Numbered from the stretch's first letter, positions 40,448 to 49,642 are shown. The stretch: DNA of 64,000 nt from Sideroxydans sp. (GCA_028710605.1 JAQTTU010000002.1:279105-343104), one strand, 5' to 3'. A program made the numbers and translations. Notes: generated from the sequence alone by a model not told the origin.

Positions 40448-41860
40448 ATGCCTAACGACACCCAATTCCTCGACTCCATCGCCGCCGTGATCGGCGTTGA
40501 TGCCGTACTCACTGGCGTTGCCGCCGCACCTTACGGCAAGGATTGGCGCGGGCGTTATGCCACCGAGGCGCTGGCCGTGGTGTTTCCGTCCGACACGCAG
40601 CAGGTCAGCGCGGTGGTTAAGCTGTGCGCAGCCAATAAAATCTCCATCGTGCCGCAGGGCGGCAACACCAGTTTGTGCGGCGGCTCGGTGCCGCTGGCTG
40701 GTTCAATAAAACAAATAATCATCAACCTGTCGCGCATGAACCGCATCCGCGAGTTGGATGCCACCAACTACACGATGACGGTGGAGGCGGGCTGCAAGTT
40801 GGGTTCGCTGTATGCCGCGCCGGAAGCGGCAGATCGCATGTTCCCGCTTGGGCTCACCGCCATCGCGCCGCATTGCGAGATCGGCGGCAATCTTTCTACC
40901 AACGCGGGCGGCCTCAATGTGTTGCGCTACGGCCCGGCGCGCGATCTGGTGCTGGGGCTGGAGGTGGTGTTGCCGGATGGGCGCATCTGGGACGGGCTGC
41001 GCAGCTTGCGCAAGAACAACAGCGGCTACGATTTGAAGCAATTGTTCATCGGCGCGGAAGGCACGCTGGGCATCATCACCGCCGCCGTGGTCAAACTTTT
41101 TCCGCGACCGAAATCCACCGCCACCGCCTGCATTGCGGTGCGTCATCCCGCCGCTGCCGTGGCATTGCTGGCGCATTTGCGCGCGCATTGCGGCGACAAG
41201 ATCAGCGCGTTTGAGTTGATCTCGCGCTCTTGTCTCGATCTGGTGTTCAAACACATTTCCGAAACGCACGAACCGTTCGCCATCAAACACGAATGGCTGG
41301 TTATCACGCAGCTCACGGATGTATTGCCTGCGCCGCTGGATGCGCCGTTGCGCTTTGCGCTTAACACCTTCGGCAGCGGCATCATCGAGTTTGAAGTCAC
41401 TGCCAACAAGGACGATGCCGAACGCTGGTGGAAGCTGCGCAAAGGCATCGCCGAAGCGCAGAAGGCCGAGGGTCTCAGCATCAAGCACGACATCTCGGTG
41501 CCGGTCAGCCGCGTGGCGGAGTTCATCGCGCAAGCCAGCGCCAATTTGCGCACCGCGTTCCCCGGCATCCGCATCGTCGCCTTCGGCCACATGGGCGACG
41601 GCAACATCCACTACAACCCGTCCATGCCCGATGCCGCGCACAACAAGACGTTCATCGCGCAGCACGAACACGAGGTGCAGCGCATCGTGTATGACGTGGT
41701 GGCCAGCCTGGACGGCAGCATCAGCGCCGAACACGGCGTGGGACAGCTCAAGCGCGAAGAGATTACGCGCCACAAGAGCGCGCTGGAAATGGAACTCATG
41801 CGCAGTATCAAACACACGCTCGATCCGCAGGGGATCATGAATCCGGGCAAGGTGGTTTGA
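40448..41860 (+). CDS. FAD-binding oxidoreductase of the GlcD / D-2-hydroxyacid dehydrogenase family
   Basis: A 470-residue flavoprotein. The PCMH-type FAD domain has PQGGNTSLCGGSVP (about 75-88) and CEIGGNLSTNAGGLNVLRYG (about 142-160). The C-terminal cap has FGHMGDGNIHYN (about 380) and SAEHGVGQLKREE (about 425). This class oxidises D-2-hydroxyacids such as D-lactate, glycolate or D-2-hydroxyglutarate; the exact substrate is not evident. A -10-like TACAAT lies at 40411-40416. A truncated duplicate of its promoter and 5' end sits ~1.1 kb upstream. Confidence 0.9.
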   Translation: MPNDTQFLDSIAAVIGVDAVLTGVAAAPYGKDWRGRYATEALAVVFPSDTQQVSAVVKLCAANKISIVPQGGNTSLCGGSVPLAGSIKQIIINLSRMNRIRELDATNYTMTVEAGCKLGSLYAAPEAADRMFPLGLTAIAPHCEIGGNLSTNAGGLNVLRYGPARDLVLGLEVVLPDGRIWDGLRSLRKNNSGYDLKQLFIGAEGTLGIITAAVVKLFPRPKSTATACIAVRHPAAAVALLAHLRAHCGDKISAFELISRSCLDLVFKHISETHEPFAIKHEWLVITQLTDVLPAPLDAPLRFALNTFGSGIIEFEVTANKDDAERWWKLRKGIAEAQKAEGLSIKHDISVPVSRVAEFIAQASANLRTAFPGIRIVAFGHMGDGNIHYNPSMPDAAHNKTFIAQHEHEVQRIVYDVVASLDGSISAEHGVGQLKREEITRHKSALEMELMRSIKHTLDPQGIMNPGKVV

Positions 41861-41885
41861 TTTCAAAACGGCAGTTGAAGTATTT

Positions 41886-41943
41886 GTAGGTGCGAATTCA
41901 TTCGCACGCCCAACGAGAAATGTGCGAATGAATTCGCACCTAC
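41886..41943. repeat. Perfect 22-bp inverted repeat
   Basis: GTAGGTGCGAATTCATTCGC... at 41886-41907 is exactly complementary to 41922-41943 around a 14-base loop. A decayed relative (GTAGATGCGAATTTATTC) is visible near 8652. REP-like; it may also terminate the upstream oxidase transcript. Confidence 0.9.
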
Positions 41944-42034
41944 ACAAATAGCGTCACGCTTTAAGTTTTGTGGCGATAATCTTCAAATGTTTTTTTCAGG
42001 ATAAACATCGAAACACTTAACGCAGGAGACGCAA

Positions 42035-42859
42035 ATGGCAAACCAACCCGAAATAACCAACATGGCCTTGTTCTGCGATTTCGAGAACGTGGCGCTGGGT
42101 GTGCGCGATGCGAAGTACGCGCAGTTCGACATCAAGAAAGTGCTGGAACGCCTGCTGCTCAAGGGCAGCATCGTGGTGAAGAAAGCCTATTGCGACTGGG
42201 ATAGATACAAGGAATTCAAAGCCACCATGCACGAGGCGGCGTTCGAGTTGATCGAGATTCCGCATGTGCGGCAAAGCGGCAAAAACTCCGCCGACATTCG
42301 CATGGTCGTTGACGCACTCGACCTGTGCTACACCAAAGCGCACGTCGATACCTTCGTCATCATCAGCGGCGATTCGGATTTCTCGCCGCTGGTTTCCAAG
42401 CTGCGCGAGAACAACAAATACGTGATCGGCATCGGCGTAAAAGATTCCACCTCCGACCTGCTGAGTGCGAACTGCGACGAGTTCATTTTCTACGACGATC
42501 TGGTGCGCGTGCAGGAAGCGAAGAAGAAGCAGGCCGCCAAGAAAGCGCCCGCCAAGGTAAAAACCGAGACGGTGAAACCGACGGCGGCGAAGAACGAGGA
42601 AGACAAGAAGCAGGAAGCCATGGACTTCCTGGTCGAGACCGTCGAAGGCTTGATCTCGGAACGCGGCTCGGACGAAAAACTGTGGGGCTCCATGGTGAAA
42701 CCCACCATGCAGCGCCGCAAACCGGGTTTCAACGAATCGTATTACGGCTACCGCTCGTTCAAGGAATTGATCGAAGATGCCGAGCGGCACAAGCTGGTGG
42801 TGCTGGTGCGCGATGAGAAGTCGGGACAATACACGATCAGGTTGCCGGTGGCGGATTGA
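42035..42859 (+). CDS. NYN-domain (LabA/DUF88-like) protein with C-terminal LOTUS/OST-HTH domain
   Basis: A 274-residue predicted RNase of the PIN/NYN fold. Conserved acidic residues are in ALFCDFENVALG (about 12-22), SADIRMVVDALDL (about 87-99) and ISGDSDFSPLVSKL (about 109-121), the usual NYN metal-binding set. A Lys/Ala-rich linker (about 165-190) leads to a C-terminal ~75-residue winged-helix of the OST-HTH/LOTUS type (LWGSMVKPTMQRRKPGFNESYYGYRSFKELI), thought to bind RNA. A good AGGAG ribosome site precedes it. Cellular target unknown. Confidence 0.87.
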   Translation: MANQPEITNMALFCDFENVALGVRDAKYAQFDIKKVLERLLLKGSIVVKKAYCDWDRYKEFKATMHEAAFELIEIPHVRQSGKNSADIRMVVDALDLCYTKAHVDTFVIISGDSDFSPLVSKLRENNKYVIGIGVKDSTSDLLSANCDEFIFYDDLVRVQEAKKKQAAKKAPAKVKTETVKPTAAKNEEDKKQEAMDFLVETVEGLISERGSDEKLWGSMVKPTMQRRKPGFNESYYGYRSFKELIEDAERHKLVVLVRDEKSGQYTIRLPVAD

Positions 42860-42863
42860 TGCG

Positions 42864-42883
42864 TAGTATCGAATAAGATACTA
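42864..42883. promoter_or_regulatory. Candidate HicAB operator
   Basis: TAGTATC (42864-42870) and GATACTA (42877-42883) form a perfect 7-bp inverted repeat with a 6-base AT-rich spacer, ending 7 bases before hicA. Toxin-antitoxin operons of this type are autoregulated by HicB at such palindromes. Confidence 0.6.
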
Positions 42884-42890
42884 TCCGTCC

Positions 42891-43136
42891 ATGAACAAGC
42901 GAGCCAAACTACTCGATGCCATGCGCAACAATCCGCGTGATTGGTGCATCGACGATTTGCTGGTTGTCGCCAAGCAGTTCGACATCGAATGTCGCAACAA
43001 CGGAGGTAGCCACCACGTGTTCGGTTTTTCAAATGTGGAAATGGATGTCACCGTGCCCGCACACCGCCCCATCAAACCCATATATATCCGCCAGTTCCTG
43101 TTGCTGGTGGATGCAGTGAAGGAGTTAAAGAAATGA
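42891..43136 (+). CDS. hicA: HicA-family mRNA interferase toxin
   Basis: An 81-residue dsRBD-like toxin with the catalytic histidine in NNGGSHHVF (His41/42) and the terminal VDAVKELKK. HicA cleaves mRNA ribosome-independently and is neutralised by HicB. The start ATG 42891 sits just after the candidate operator, with no clear ribosome site. It overlaps hicB by four bases (ATGA). Confidence 0.88.
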   Translation: MNKRAKLLDAMRNNPRDWCIDDLLVVAKQFDIECRNNGGSHHVFGFSNVEMDVTVPAHRPIKPIYIRQFLLLVDAVKELKK

Positions 43137-43540
43137 CCGCCGCGACCATCAAGAAAATCAAAAGCGTTAAGCCGCCATATCCATTCGAGGCGTATTCGCA
43201 CATCGTCAGTCAAATCCCCAAAGAAGACGGCGGCGGGTTCTTAATCACTTTTCCCGATCTTCCCGGCTGCATGTCGGACGGCGCGACCGAAGCCGAGGCT
43301 GTTGCCAATGGCCGGGATGCGTTCAAGGCTTGGATGTCCGCGCGTAAAGATGCGAATAAAGAAATTCCCGCACCATTTTATCGGCCCGATACCGTGCCGG
43401 AGGTTTCAGGCAAATTCGTCACGCGCTTGCCCAAATCCGTACACGCAAAATTGGCAGAGCGTGCCAAGGTGGAGGGCGTGAGTTTGAATACGCTGGTGTT
43501 GGCATTTGTTGCGGAAGGGCTGGGGCGGAGGGCGGCGTAG
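43133..43540 (+). CDS. hicB: HicB-family antitoxin
   Basis: A 135-residue antitoxin. The N-terminal partial-RNase-H-like domain has GGGFLITFPDLPGCMSDGATEAEAVANGRDA (about 38-68). The C-terminal ribbon-helix-helix has GKFVTRLPKSVHAKLAERAKVEGVSLNTLV (about 92-121), the DNA-binding part. Gene order toxin-then-antitoxin is typical for hicAB. A free-standing module beside argS suggests acquisition. Confidence 0.9.
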   Translation: MTAATIKKIKSVKPPYPFEAYSHIVSQIPKEDGGGFLITFPDLPGCMSDGATEAEAVANGRDAFKAWMSARKDANKEIPAPFYRPDTVPEVSGKFVTRLPKSVHAKLAERAKVEGVSLNTLVLAFVAEGLGRRAA

Positions 43541-43594
43541 GCTGCGCTTTGCTTAAGGTTTAACAACGCCGCTCAGTGTTCAGAATTTTCCCGA

Positions 43595-43603
43595 TGCTAT
43601 AAT
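43595..43603 (+). promoter_or_regulatory. Extended -10 promoter of argS
   Basis: TGCTATAAT (extended -10 TGN plus TATAAT at 43598-43603) lies 27 bases before ATG 43631. No good -35 is seen, as expected for extended -10 promoters. Confidence 0.6.
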
Positions 43604-43630
43604 CCGCGCCCCTTTTGAAGGCTTAATGCA

Positions 43631-45307
43631 ATGTCCGCTGTCCTGAATTTCAAATCCCATTTGTCCGATTTATTCGCGCAGGCGTTGCGCGAGGTTGCGC
43701 CCGAGCAGGTCGGCGCGACGATTCTGATCGAACGTCCCAAACAAGTTTCGCACGGCGATTACGCCTGCAATCTGGCGATGCAGTTGGCCAAGCCCATGCG
43801 CAAACCGCCGCGCGACATCGCCAATGCGCTGATCGCGGCGCTGCCCAAATCCGGGGCCATCGCCAAGGTGGAAATCGCGGGTGCGGGTTTCATCAATGTG
43901 TTCATCACCGCCGCCGCCAAGCAGGAGGTGGTGCATGGTGTGTTGCAGGCGGGCGCGGGTTATGGCCACGTGCATGTCGGGCAAGGACGCAAGGTGGGTG
44001 TGGAATTTGTTTCCGCCAATCCGACCGGTCCGCTGCATGTCGGCCACGGGCGCGGCGCGGCGGTGGGCGATTGCCTGTGCAACGTGTTGCACGCGGCGGG
44101 CTGGAATGTGACGCGCGAGTTTTACTACAACGATGCGGGGGTGCAGATCGACAACCTGACCTTGTCGGTGCAGTTGCGCTGCAAAGGCATTACGCCGGAC
44201 GATCCGTCGTGGCCGGAGTCAGGCTATCGCGGCGATTACATTCTGGATGTCGCCAAAGCTTACATGGCGAAAGAAACCGTCGAAGCGGACGATCAGCACA
44301 TTGTCGGCAAAGGCGATATGCTCGATGCCGAGGCCATCCGCCATTTCGCCGTGGCCTATTTGCGCCGCGAACAGGATCTGGATTTGCGCGCGTTCGAGGT
44401 GGAGTTCGATGTGTTTTCGCTGGAGTCCGCGCTCTACACCGACGGCAAAGTGGAAGAGACGGTGAAGACGCTGATCGCCAGCGGCCACACTTACGAACAG
44501 GATGCTGCGCTGTGGTTGCGCACCACGGACTTCGGCGACGACAAAGACCGCGTGATGCGCAAGAGCGACGGCGGCTACACGTATTTTGTGCCGGACGTGG
44601 CGTATCACCTGGACAAATGGCGGCGCGGGTTTGTGCGCGTCATCAACGAGCAGGGTTCGGATCACCACTCCACCATCACCCGCGTGCGCGCCGGGTTGCA
44701 GGCGCTGGACGCGGGCATTCCGCAAGGCTGGCCGGACTATGTGCTGCACCAGATGGTGACCGTGTTGAAGAACGGCGAAGAAGTGAAGATTTCCAAACGC
44801 GCGGGCAGCTACGTCACGCTGCGCGACCTGATCGACGAAGTGGGCTGCGATGCCACGCGCTATTTTCTCGCGGCGCGCCATCCCGATTCGCAACTGGTGT
44901 TCGACATCGACCTGGCGAAATCGCAGAGCAACGACAATCCGGTGTATTACATCCAGTACGCGCACGCCCGCATCAGCACGGTGCTGGCGCAATGGGGCGG
45001 CGAACGCTTGTCGTTGCTGCATGCCGATGTGAGCGTGCTGGACAGCGACTACGAAACGCAGTTGCTGCAACGCATGATCGACTACCCGCAAGTGATCGAA
45101 ACGGCGGCGCAAGACCTCGCGCCGCACCTGATCGCGTTCTATCTGAAAGAATTGGCAGCCGATTTTCACAGCTACTATAATGCCTCGCGCTTTCTGGTCG
45201 AGGACGAGAAACTCAAGTTGGCGCGTCTGGCGCTGATTGCCGCCGTGGCGCAAGTCATCAAGAACGGCCTGGCATTGCTGGGCGTGAGCGCACCCGAAAA
45301 AATGTAA
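43631..45307 (+). CDS. argS: Arginyl-tRNA synthetase
   Basis: A 558-residue class-I synthetase. It has the N-terminal additional domain for the tRNA D-loop, the HIGH-type motif [20 protein letters not shown] (HVGH, about residue 135), [20 protein letters not shown], a KMSKS-equivalent [12 protein letters not shown] (about 378) and a C-terminal DALR anticodon-binding domain with IQYAHARI. It charges tRNA-Arg and, in this family, needs the tRNA for activation. Confidence 0.96.
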   Translation: MSAVLNFKSHLSDLFAQALREVAPEQVGATILIERPKQVSHGDYACNLAMQLAKPMRKPPRDIANALIAALPKSGAIAKVEIAGAGFINVFITAAAKQEVVHGVLQAGAGYGHVHVGQGRKVGVEFVSANPTGPLHVGHGRGAAVGDCLCNVLHAAGWNVTREFYYNDAGVQIDNLTLSVQLRCKGITPDDPSWPESGYRGDYILDVAKAYMAKETVEADDQHIVGKGDMLDAEAIRHFAVAYLRREQDLDLRAFEVEFDVFSLESALYTDGKVEETVKTLIASGHTYEQDAALWLRTTDFGDDKDRVMRKSDGGYTYFVPDVAYHLDKWRRGFVRVINEQGSDHHSTITRVRAGLQALDAGIPQGWPDYVLHQMVTVLKNGEEVKISKRAGSYVTLRDLIDEVGCDATRYFLAARHPDSQLVFDIDLAKSQSNDNPVYYIQYAHARISTVLAQWGGERLSLLHADVSVLDSDYETQLLQRMIDYPQVIETAAQDLAPHLIAFYLKELAADFHSYYNASRFLVEDEKLKLARLALIAAVAQVIKNGLALLGVSAPEKM

Positions 45308-45325
45308 CGAAGCGAGGGAATAAAC

Positions 45326-45928
45326 ATGGCAAACGAAGGCGGATCACAAAAATCGAAAGTCATGGCGGCGCTGATTGTCGGCATGGTGCTGGGCGTTGCG
45401 GGTTCCGCATTCGTGGCGTGGTTTGTGGTGGAAAAAAATCCGGCTTCGTTCGGCAACGGTGTGCAGCGCGAACAGCCCAAGACCGTAGCACCCATGCCGT
45501 CGCCCGCTGTTGCGGTGAGTGCGCCGGTTGCAGCTTCCGGCGTGGGCGAAACGCAACAATATGAATTCTACAAAGTGTTGCCGGATAAAGCCGAAGGCGG
45601 TACGGCGCGCAAGCAACCCGCAGCCAAACCCGCTGCGCCGGTTGCAAAACCGATCAGCGTCAACCCGCAGCCGGCGAAGGCCGTTGATACCACCTCGTAT
45701 TTTGTTCAAGCCGGCTCGTTCCAGAATGCGGATGATGCCGACAAACTGAAAGCGAAACTGGCCATGAGCGGCATGGAAGCCAGTGTGCAAAAGGCCGATG
45801 TTGCGGGCAAAGGCGTGTGGTATCGCGTGCGTCTGGGGCCGTACAAAGGTCAGGCCGAAGCCAATGCCGCCATCGCCGGTTTGAAACTAAACGGCATCAC
45901 CAATGCCACAGCAATGCATGCCCAATAA
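45326..45928 (+). CDS. SPOR-domain cell-division-type protein
   Basis: A 200-residue bitopic membrane protein with a short cytoplasmic N-terminus, one membrane helix (about 12-34), an Ala/Pro-rich linker containing YEFYKVLPDK, and a C-terminal SPOR domain (about 122-198, YFVQAGSFQNADDADKLKAKL ... WYRVRLGPYKGQAEANAAIAGL). SPOR domains bind denuded peptidoglycan at the septum. The layout is FtsN-like. It lies between argS and dsbA, 17 bases before the latter. Confidence 0.9.
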   Translation: MANEGGSQKSKVMAALIVGMVLGVAGSAFVAWFVVEKNPASFGNGVQREQPKTVAPMPSPAVAVSAPVAASGVGETQQYEFYKVLPDKAEGGTARKQPAAKPAAPVAKPISVNPQPAKAVDTTSYFVQAGSFQNADDADKLKAKLAMSGMEASVQKADVAGKGVWYRVRLGPYKGQAEANAAIAGLKLNGITNATAMHAQ

Positions 45929-45944
45929 TTCCAAGGAGGTAAAG

Positions 45945-46577
45945 ATGCGTTTTTTACGAAATATATTCGCAGTACTGCTCGTGTTGTTTGCGGCGCAGGC
46001 AAGTGCCGCCGGAGGCGGAGTTGAGTACAAGTTGTTGAATCCGCCGCAGCCGACCAGCGGCGGCAGCAAAGTCGAAGTGCTGGAATTCTTTTTCTACGAA
46101 TGTCCGCATTGCTACCATTTGCATATCCCGCTCACTGCCTGGGAAAATGAAAAGAAAAAACAGAATCTCAAAGGGGTTGATCTGCAATTCGTTCCGGTGA
46201 TCTTCCGCGAAACGTCGGAACCGTTGGCGCGCGCATATTACGCGCTGGAGTCCATGGGGCAGATTGCCCGCCTGCACAACGATCTGTTCGAAGCATTGCA
46301 TGTATTCAATATCGACCTGAGCGACGAAGCGAAGATCACCGAGTTCGTGGGAAAGCACGGCGTGGATAAAGCGCAATTCGGCGCGGCATACAACTCGTTC
46401 ACGGTGGACAGCAAAGTGCAGCGCGCCAAGCAGATGGTGCGCAGCTACCAGATTCGCGGCACACCCACACTCGTGGTGGATGGCAAATACGTCATCAGCG
46501 ATTTGCAGCCCGATGACACCGTTCGCGTGTTGCGGCAAGTGATCGAGATCGCGCGCAAGGAACGCGTCAAACATTGA
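45945..46577 (+). CDS. dsbA: Thiol:disulfide interchange protein DsbA
   Basis: The start at ATG 45945 follows a near-perfect AAGGAGGT. The 210-residue product has a signal peptide (MRFLRNIFAVLLVLFAAQASA), a thioredoxin fold with the catalytic CPHC (Cys53-Cys56) and the cis-proline loop RGTPTLVVDGKYV. DsbA introduces disulfides into periplasmic proteins, relevant here for LptD and the Cys-containing surface proteins. Confidence 0.94.
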   Translation: MRFLRNIFAVLLVLFAAQASAAGGGVEYKLLNPPQPTSGGSKVEVLEFFFYECPHCYHLHIPLTAWENEKKKQNLKGVDLQFVPVIFRETSEPLARAYYALESMGQIARLHNDLFEALHVFNIDLSDEAKITEFVGKHGVDKAQFGAAYNSFTVDSKVQRAKQMVRSYQIRGTPTLVVDGKYVISDLQPDDTVRVLRQVIEIARKERVKH

Positions 46578-46612
46578 TATTAGGAGCTGGGATTGAGGAT
46601 CGTGCAAATGCA

Positions 46613-46726
46613 AACCCCTCCCGGCCTCCCCTTGTGCGAGCATCCGCTGCGCGGATTGCCTGCTTACCCCTTTTCAGGGGAGGAGGGCTCGGCTCTCCCC
46701 CTGACAAGGGGGAGTTAGAGGGGGTT
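46613..46726. repeat. MITE-like palindromic element between dsbA and the SDR gene
   Basis: Outer arms 46613-46635 and 46704-46726 are imperfect complements (left AACCCCTCCCGGCCT..., right ...TTAGAGGGGGTT). Inside are further short hairpins (CCCCTTTTCAGGGG, CTCCCCCTGACAAGGGGGAG). Its right end supplies the GAGGGGG ribosome site for the SDR gene. Confidence 0.82.
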
Positions 46727-46729
46727 GGT

Positions 46730-47521
46730 TTGCCTCAATCCTCAATCCAAAATCCTCAATCCGTAGTCATCACGGGCGCGTCGGGCGGCATCGGTTTAGC
46801 GCTGGCGCGCCATTATCTTGAGCGCGGCGCAACCGTTGCCGCCATCGCCCGTCGCGGCGAATTGCTGCAAACCCTCGCCGCAGAATTTCCCGGAAAAGTT
46901 TTTTGTTACGCGCTGGATGTGCGCGATGCGTCCGCCTTGCAACAGGCGGCCAGTGATTTCATGTCGCGTGTCGGCACGCCCGACATCGTCATTGCCAACG
47001 CCGGAGTGAGTGTCGGCACGCTGACCGAATATGCCGAAGATGAAGAAGTGTTCCAGCACGTGATGGACATCAACGTGCTGGGTATGGTGAAAACTTTTCA
47101 GCCATTTTTAAGTGGGATGCGGGAAGCGCGGCGCGGAACGCTGGTCGGCATCGCCAGCGTCGCGGGCTTTCGCGGCCTGCCCGGTTCGGGCGCTTATTCC
47201 GCGTCCAAAGCCGCCGCGATTTCCTATCTCGAATCGCTGCGCGTCGAACTGCACGGCAGTGGCATCCGCGTGGTGACGCTTTGTCCCGGCTATATCCAGA
47301 CCGCGATGACCGACCTCAATCCCTACCCGATGCCGTTCATTTTGCAGGCCGAAGACGCGGCGCGGCGCATGGCGCGCATCATTGCGCGCGGCACTTCTTT
47401 CGCCGTCGTGCCGTGGCAGATGGGCGCGGTGGGATGGGTGATGCGGCGTTTGCCGAACTGGCTGTACGACCGCCTGTTCGCCAGCGCGCCGCACAAGCCG
47501 CGCAAGCAATTTTTGGATTGA
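46730..47521 (+). CDS. Short-chain dehydrogenase/reductase
   Basis: An SDR of ~263 residues from TTG 46730, four bases after a palindromic element that provides a GAGGGGG ribosome site. Earlier in-frame starts (from 46574) would translate the element itself, giving a repetitive N-terminus. Cofactor motif VVITGASGGIGLALARHYLERG (TGxxxGxG), NAG motif VIANAGVS, catalytic Ser in IASVAGFRG, and YSASKAA (YxxxK). The C-terminus has an amphipathic membrane-peripheral look (WVMRRLPNWLYDRLF). Substrate unknown. The residues just before the Rossmann core (SSIQNPQS) derive from a CAATCC repeat. Confidence 0.88.
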   Translation: MPQSSIQNPQSVVITGASGGIGLALARHYLERGATVAAIARRGELLQTLAAEFPGKVFCYALDVRDASALQQAASDFMSRVGTPDIVIANAGVSVGTLTEYAEDEEVFQHVMDINVLGMVKTFQPFLSGMREARRGTLVGIASVAGFRGLPGSGAYSASKAAAISYLESLRVELHGSGIRVVTLCPGYIQTAMTDLNPYPMPFILQAEDAARRMARIIARGTSFAVVPWQMGAVGWVMRRLPNWLYDRLFASAPHKPRKQFLD

Positions 47522-47527
47522 CCCGCC

Positions 47528-49642
47528 ATGCCACTGATTAAAATTTTGTTGCCGTTGTTTTTGCTGTTGGCTGTCCAGCCGTCATATGCGCTGGATCACG
47601 TTGCGCTGCAACTGAAGTGGACGCACGCTTTTCAGTTCGCCGGCTATTACGCGGCAAAAGAGCAAGGCTATTACCGCGAGGCGGGGCTGGACGTTGACAT
47701 CAAGGAAGCGCTGCCCGGCATTGATCCGCTGAAAGAAGTGTTGGGCGGCAGGGCGGAATTCGGCGTGGGAACCAGCAGCCTGTTGCTGGAGCGCAAAGCG
47801 GGCAAACCCGTGGTGGCGCTGGCGGTTATTTTCCAGCATTCGGCTTATGTGCTGATCGCGCGGCAAGACCGCGCCACGCAGGGCATTCACGATATTATCG
47901 GCAAGCGCGTGATGCTGGAGCCGCAGTCGGATGAACTCCAGGCCTATCTGCAACAGGAAGGCATTCCGCTCGACCGCATTGTCCATCTCGAACACAGCTA
48001 CGATGCGTATGATCTGATCACCGGCAAGACGGATGCGATGGCGGCCTACGTCACCAACGAACCTTATTATCTGGACAAGGCGCATTTTTCTTACCAGACC
48101 TATACCCCGCGTTCCGCCGGTATCGATTTTTACGGCGACAATCTGTTCACCACCGAGCAGCAAATAAAAATGCATCCGGAGCGCGTCAAGGCATTCCGCG
48201 CGGCCAGCCTGCGCGGCTGGAAATACGCCATGGATCATCAACAGGAATTGATCGAACTGATCCTCGCCAAGTATTCGCAGCGCCACAGCCGCGAATATTT
48301 TCAGTTTGAAGCCAGACAGACCACGGCGCTGATCCATCCCGAGCTGATCGAGGTGGGCTATATGTATCCCGGGCGCTGGCGACACATCGCCGACACTTAC
48401 GCCGACATCGGCATGCTGCCGCGCGATTACCAGTACGACGGCTTCCTTTACGATGCCAATCCGCAGCATGATCTCACCTGGTTTTATCGTTTGCTGGCGC
48501 TGGCGCTGGCGCTGAGCGCGATCATCGGTATTATCGCGTACCACTTCGCGCGGCTGTCGAACGCGTTGCGCTTGAGCGAGAAACGCTACCGCATGATTAC
48601 CGATAACGCGCAGGACGTGCTGTGGGAATACGACCTCGGCAAACAGCGTTTCAGCTATGTCAGCCCTTCGGTCAAATACTTGACGGGTTACAAACCGGAG
48701 GAAACTGTGGCGCGACCTCTCGAAGAGGTGTTGGCTCCCGCCTCGCTGCTGGTGTTCAGGCAGGCTATCTCCTTTTTGATCGCGCATCCCAAGGTAGTGA
48801 AAAAAGGGCTGGAACTGGAAGTGTGCCGCAAGGATGGCAGCACGGCATGGACGGAAGACACCATCAGCGTGATCCACAACGAAGAAGGCAAAGCCACCGA
48901 GGTGGTCGGCATCTCGCGCGACATCTCGGAACGCTACATGGCGCAGGAAGAACAGAAGCGCTTCGTCGCCATGGTGTCGCACGAATTCCGCACCCCGCTG
49001 GCCACCATAGACGGCGCAATCCAGCGCCTGAGCACGACCTCGGGCGACATCAACGAAGCCACGCGCAAGCGCTACGTCAAAATCCAGCAGGCCGCAGACC
49101 GCCTGACCGCCTTGCTGGACGATTACCTCAATCAGGATTATCTCGGCACTATGGGGCGCAGACTGCATCTGGGGTTCATTTCACCCAAAACCTTGCTGCA
49201 AGATGCGCGGGATTCTTCCGCAGTCCTGTCGTCGAAACACCGTTTTGTCCTGCTGGATGAGGATATTCCGAACGCCGTGTTGTGCGACCCGGTCATGATG
49301 CGTCTGGTGCTGCGCATACTGACGGATAATGCGGTGAAATACACGCCTGCCGGTTCGACCATCACACTCAATTGCCGTTCTGCCCAGAAAGGCGGAGTCG
49401 AGTTTATGATTGCGGATAACGGTTTGGGCATCCCGCCGGACGAGCTGCCGCATATCTTCGAGAAATATTTCCGGGGTCGCCGAACCGGCCAACTGGCAGG
49501 CTCCGGTCTGGGACTCTATTTGGCGCATTCGGCGGTGGAATCGCACGGCGGCGAACTCAGTGTGCACAATCTGCCGCAGGGCGGCGCGGAGTTCAGGGTG
49601 TGGTTGCCCAATAGCCCGGTGGGTCGGGACTGGTCGCAGTGA
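47528..49642 (+). CDS. Sensor histidine kinase with NMT1/THI5-like periplasmic sensor and PAS domain
   Basis: A 704-residue hybrid-architecture sensor. Signal peptide (1-21), then an NMT1/THI5-type solute-binding domain (about 22-260, VALQLKWTHAFQFAGYYAAKEQGYYREAGLDVDI), the fold that binds pyrimidines or thiamine precursors in ABC transporters. One membrane helix follows (about 318-341), then PAS/PAC (about 348-470), HisKA with the phospho-accepting His in FVAMVSHEFRTPLATIDG (about 485), and HATPase with N-box ILTDNAVKYTPAG and G-boxes IADNGLGIPPDE and GSGLGLYLAHSAVE. It likely senses a periplasmic small molecule and phosphorylates the regulator encoded 96 bases downstream. Confidence 0.92.
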   Translation: MPLIKILLPLFLLLAVQPSYALDHVALQLKWTHAFQFAGYYAAKEQGYYREAGLDVDIKEALPGIDPLKEVLGGRAEFGVGTSSLLLERKAGKPVVALAVIFQHSAYVLIARQDRATQGIHDIIGKRVMLEPQSDELQAYLQQEGIPLDRIVHLEHSYDAYDLITGKTDAMAAYVTNEPYYLDKAHFSYQTYTPRSAGIDFYGDNLFTTEQQIKMHPERVKAFRAASLRGWKYAMDHQQELIELILAKYSQRHSREYFQFEARQTTALIHPELIEVGYMYPGRWRHIADTYADIGMLPRDYQYDGFLYDANPQHDLTWFYRLLALALALSAIIGIIAYHFARLSNALRLSEKRYRMITDNAQDVLWEYDLGKQRFSYVSPSVKYLTGYKPEETVARPLEEVLAPASLLVFRQAISFLIAHPKVVKKGLELEVCRKDGSTAWTEDTISVIHNEEGKATEVVGISRDISERYMAQEEQKRFVAMVSHEFRTPLATIDGAIQRLSTTSGDINEATRKRYVKIQQAADRLTALLDDYLNQDYLGTMGRRLHLGFISPKTLLQDARDSSAVLSSKHRFVLLDEDIPNAVLCDPVMMRLVLRILTDNAVKYTPAGSTITLNCRSAQKGGVEFMIADNGLGIPPDELPHIFEKYFRGRRTGQLAGSGLGLYLAHSAVESHGGELSVHNLPQGGAEFRVWLPNSPVGRDWSQ

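Noticed and set aside
46574-46729. N-terminal extension of the SDR protein
   Set aside because: It would translate the palindromic element; no conserved SDR sequence lies there and a good ribosome site precedes TTG 46730.
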